The notes under the pieces were generated by a model. The model was not told the DNA's origin, did no database searches, and saw only the letters and a program-made list of their open reading frames with translations. From NCBI GenBank assembly GCA_944330115.1, contig CALVIN010000004.1:167352-231351 (forward strand): a stretch of 64,000 nt of DNA, in the 5' to 3' direction. Below, piece after piece: positions 61,879 through 64,000 of this stretch (its first letter is position 1; the number at the start of each line of letters is the position of its first letter). The position numbers were made by a program, and so were the translations under genes. Source of the DNA: an uncultured Clostridia bacterium. Lineage in GTDB: Bacteria; Bacillota; Clostridia; Christensenellales; Borkfalkiaceae.

Positions 61879-61962
61879 CAAAATTGCAATTATCTGCAAA
61901 AAGTCATGGCGGTTGCGTTCGTATAATTTTAAATGATTTACAGGTAATAAAAGCAATAACTT

Positions 61963-62003
61963 AAAGGCTGCGGGCGATTTTCAATCGCCCGCAGCCTGTT
62001 TTA
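61963..62003. terminator. Bidirectional terminator between lipoprotein and Sel1 genes
   Basis: A 14-bp stem GGCTGCGGGCGATT / AATCGCCCGCAGCC with a three-base loop, followed by TGTTTTAC on the plus strand and a TTTAAGTTATTG tail on the minus strand. Confidence 0.85.
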
Positions 62004-62065
62004 CTTATTTATATGCTGTAATCAGATATTTATATCCGTGACTGCGGGCACATCGCCCTCAATCG

Positions 62066-62458
62066 TCATAGGCTATTCCGTGATTTTTTGCAGTATTCCA
62101 TGGCGTTGCTTTGCCCCTGCATGGCTGCCTTTTTATACCACGCATGCGCCTCATCGATATTATTTTCAACGATAACGCCGGGCTCGTAAAACCAGTTTGC
62201 AAGATTGAATTGCGCGTCCCTGTCGCCGTGCCGCGCGGCGCGCTCCGTGTAATATAATGACTTTTCCAAGTCCTTTTCCACGCCAAGCCCCTCATGGTAA
62301 AAATATCCCACCTGACATTCCGCCAACGGATATCCTTTTTCGGCCAGGCGCAGGTGCCCTTTAAAGCATTCTTCATATTGTCCTTTAAGGAAATATTCTT
62401 CAATTAACCTGTCGCACTCGCTGAGTTCGGCGCACGGTTTATAATAATTACTTGCCAT
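62066..62458 (-). CDS. Sel1-repeat (TPR-like) protein
   Basis: A 130-residue cytoplasmic repeat protein. Sel1 units are seen in AEKGYPLAECQVGYFYHEGLGVEKDLEKSLYYTERAA (~44-80) and ARHGDRDAQFNLANWFYEPGVIVENNIDEAHAWYKKAA (~80-117), each with the G-x-A-x-x-x-L-G and Y-x-x-A pattern. Such proteins are adaptor scaffolds. I start it at ATG 62458 on the minus strand because AAGGTGAG lies just upstream; an in-frame ATG at 62479 would bury that site. Stand-alone gene with no clear partner. Confidence 0.85.
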   Translation of the reverse strand: MASNYYKPCAELSECDRLIEEYFLKGQYEECFKGHLRLAEKGYPLAECQVGYFYHEGLGVEKDLEKSLYYTERAARHGDRDAQFNLANWFYEPGVIVENNIDEAHAWYKKAAMQGQSNAMEYCKKSRNSL

Positions 62459-62629
62459 GATCTCACCTTGATCGAGCATATCAATATTATAATAATTGTA
62501 TCATCTTATAAGCCGTATGTAAATAAGATTTTACCGTTACGCTCAGTTTTGCATATCGCTAAACTATAATTATGGTCGCATAAAAAACGGTGTACGGTAA
62601 GGAATATTGCCGTTTCCCTTCGGGAGTCG

Positions 62630-63930
62630 CCGCAAAGCTTCGGCTACGCCTCGCGCGAGCGGGCAAGCCTGCGGCTTGCTACGCTGTTCAAGTCGCTGTG
62701 ATACACCACAAAAAAAGGAGTGACATTTGTCACCTTCAGGGTATCTGACACACCCCTAAAGGGGGTCGCCTCGTGCCTCGTTGGTCGTCCCCGAGCCGCC
62801 TCACGCTTTGCTCGGCATGTCTCGGTCTCTCCGCGGCACACGAAAGGCGGGTGTCCGCCTTTCTATGAAATGTGCCGCTCGTCCTCCGCAAGGCTCCGCC
62901 TTCGGCGGAAGCGCGAGCGGGCAAGCCTGCGGGCTTGCTACGCAGTTCAAGTCGCTGTGACGCACCACAAAAAAACGGATGACGTTTGCACCTTCAGGGA
63001 ATTTGCGGTTTCCCGCAAGCGGGGGGGGGTCGCCTCGTGCCTCGTTGGTCGTCCCCGAGACGCCTAACGCTACGCTCGGCATGTCTCGGTCTCTCCGCGG
63101 CACACGAAAGGCGGGTGTCCGCCTTTCTATGAAATGTGCCGCTCGTCCTGCGCAGAGCTTCGGCTTCGCCTCGCGCGAGCGGGCAAGCCTGCGGCTTGCT
63201 ACGCAGTTTGAATCGCTGGGATGCACCACAAAAAAAGGAGTGACTTTTGCACCTTCAGGGAATTTGCGGTTTCCCGCAAGCGGGGGGGGTCGCCTCGTGC
63301 CTCGTTGGTCGTCCCCGAGACGCCTCACGCTTTGCTCGGCATGTCTCGGTCTCTCCGCGGCACACGAAAGGCGGGTGTCCGCCTTTCTATGAAATGTGCC
63401 GCTCGTCCTCCGCAAGGCTCCGCCTTCGGCGGAAGCGCGAGCGGGCAAGCCTGCGGGCTTGCTACGCAGTTTGAATCGCTGCGATGCACCACAAAAAAAG
63501 GAGTGACTTTTGCACCTTCAGGGAATTTGCGGTTTCCCGCAAGCGGGGTCGCCTCGTGCCTCGTTGGTCGTCCCCGAGCCGCCTCACGCTTTGCTCGGCA
63601 TGTCTCGGTCTCTCCGCGGCACACGAAAGGCGGGTGTCCGCCTTTCTATGAAATGTGCCGCTCGTCCTCCGCAAGGCTCCGCCTTCGGCGGAAGCGCGAG
63701 CGGGCAAGCCTGCGGCTTGCTACGCAGTTTGAATCGCTGTGACGCACCATAAAAAAACGGATGACTTTTGCACCTTCAGGGTATCTGACACACCCCTAAA
63801 GGGGCCCCTGTCAGAGCTTCGGCTGCGCCTCGCGCGAGCGGGCAAGCCTGCGGCTTGCTACGCAGTTTGAATCGCTGCGATGCACCACAAAAAAAGGAGT
63901 GACATTTGTCACTCCTTTTTTTGTGGTGCA
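62630..63930. repeat. Tandem array of about 260-bp units derived from the tRNA-Lys 3' end
   Basis: Starts of the unit motif CACCACAAAAAAA lie at about 62704, 62963, 63224, 63487, 63744 and 63884, i.e. four full units of 258-263 bases and a final truncated one of about 140. Each unit begins with GCACC(A)CAAAAAAA(G/C)GGA(G/T)GAC, then GCACCTTCAGGG, which is the complement of the tRNA-Lys T-stem/acceptor end, then a GC-rich body containing GCCTCGTTGGTCGTCCCCGA, a hairpin with GTGT loop, and GGGCAAGCCTGCGG. Units differ at scattered positions. Frames through the array on both strands are repeat artefacts and not genes. Confidence 0.9.
63881..63930 (-). terminator. Terminator of tRNA-Lys inside a 23-bp perfect palindrome
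   Basis: On the minus strand the tRNA is followed by seven A, GGAGTGAC, a four-base loop, GTCACTCC and seven T. The inverted repeat extends outward on both sides to 23 bp (63881-63903 with 63908-63930), so the distal arm duplicates the tRNA 3' end complement. Confidence 0.9.
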
Positions 63931-63999
63931 CCTTCAGGGACTCGAACCCTGGGCCCACTGATTAAGAGTCAGTTGCTCTACCAACTGAGCTAAAGGTGC
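63924..63999 (-). tRNA. tRNA-Lys (anticodon CTT)
   Basis: A complete 76-base cloverleaf on the minus strand, ending with an encoded CCA at 63926-63924. The acceptor stem GCACCTT pairs with AAGGTGC; the anticodon loop is CTCTTAA on an ACTGA/TCAGT stem, giving CTT for AAG codons; T-loop TTCGAGT. The first base lies at 63999, one base from the window end. Confidence 0.95.
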
Positions 64000-64000
64000 A

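Noticed and set aside
62720..63742. Several overlapping 60-215-codon frames on both strands in the tRNA-Lys array
   Set aside because: They translate the 260-bp repeat in different frames (recurring RASLVVPE and SLRGTRKAGVRLS blocks); none has a gene-like start or conserved domain.
62630..63930. CRISPR array
   Set aside because: Units are ~260 bases with no short-repeat/unique-spacer pattern and no cas genes.

Overview
The window is one continuous bacterial chromosome segment with GC-rich, densely packed genes, strong GGAGG-type ribosome binding sites, many GTG/TTG starts and abundant intrinsic terminators. Lipoproteins with lipobox cysteines, an ECF-type riboflavin transporter S component behind an FMN riboswitch, a DegV protein, HslUV, a UvrA2-type protein and Pho boxes of the 11-bp TTACA type all point to a Gram-positive Bacillota (Firmicutes) lineage, most likely an uncultured gut clostridium (Christensenellales-like). 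That family-level placement is a guess; the sequence shown contains no rRNA. No phage, transposase or CRISPR array was seen.

Layout. 1-6.3 kb: end of topA, then trmFO-hslV, a repeat-bearing gap, and hslU-hisS. 6.4-10.4 kb: trxA, an iron alcohol dehydrogenase, an AT-richer lipoprotein locus with a leader-peptide/terminator structure, and glyA. 10.4-12.6 kb (minus strand): three zinc-ribbon membrane proteins and degV. 13-17.1 kb: uvrA2, a repeat cluster, then the FMN riboswitch and ribU. 17.1-22.3 kb: tsaE-tsaB-rimI, a hydrolase, a membrane-anchored murF and ddl, i.e. tRNA t6A modification next to D-Ala-D-Ala peptidoglycan synthesis. 22.5-30.7 kb: icd, a MocR regulator, a small minus-strand operon of three unannotated peptides (two of them homologous), adenine deaminase, a 1.6-kb repeat island and a pyridoxal kinase. 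30.8-36.6 kb: a LysR regulator divergent from an acetyltransferase and a hydrolase, a butanol-dehydrogenase-like enzyme and L-cysteine desulfidase.

36.7-52.9 kb is dominated by phosphate and amino-sugar metabolism: a surface 5'-nucleotidase, a GlmU-like acyltransferase-glmM-glmS set followed by galE, a Na/Pi cotransporter with a PhoU tail, phoB-phoR, and pstS-pstCA(fused)-pstB. Tandem TTACA half-sites at 11-bp spacing stand before the nucleotidase, the cotransporter and pstS, so these look like one PhoB regulon. 53-64 kb: an SDR/zinc-ribbon fusion with a flavodoxin-ferredoxin, a GrpB-cytidine deaminase fusion, GH2 and GH43 glycosidases around a tRNA-Ala(CGC), an AT-rich island of hypothetical proteins, a Sel1 protein, and a 1.3-kb tandem array of about 260-bp units abutting a complete tRNA-Lys(CTT).

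The most notable items are the paired short peptides at 25.6-26.0 kb (candidate ribosomally made, modified peptide precursors without an adjacent enzyme), the tRNA-Lys-derived tandem array, a glmM gene whose only well-placed start is ACG, several domain fusions (PstC-PstA, GrpB-CDA, SDR-zinc ribbon, membrane-MurF), and a dispersed palindromic repeat family of at least fifteen copies. All calls come from reading the sequence; no database search was made.
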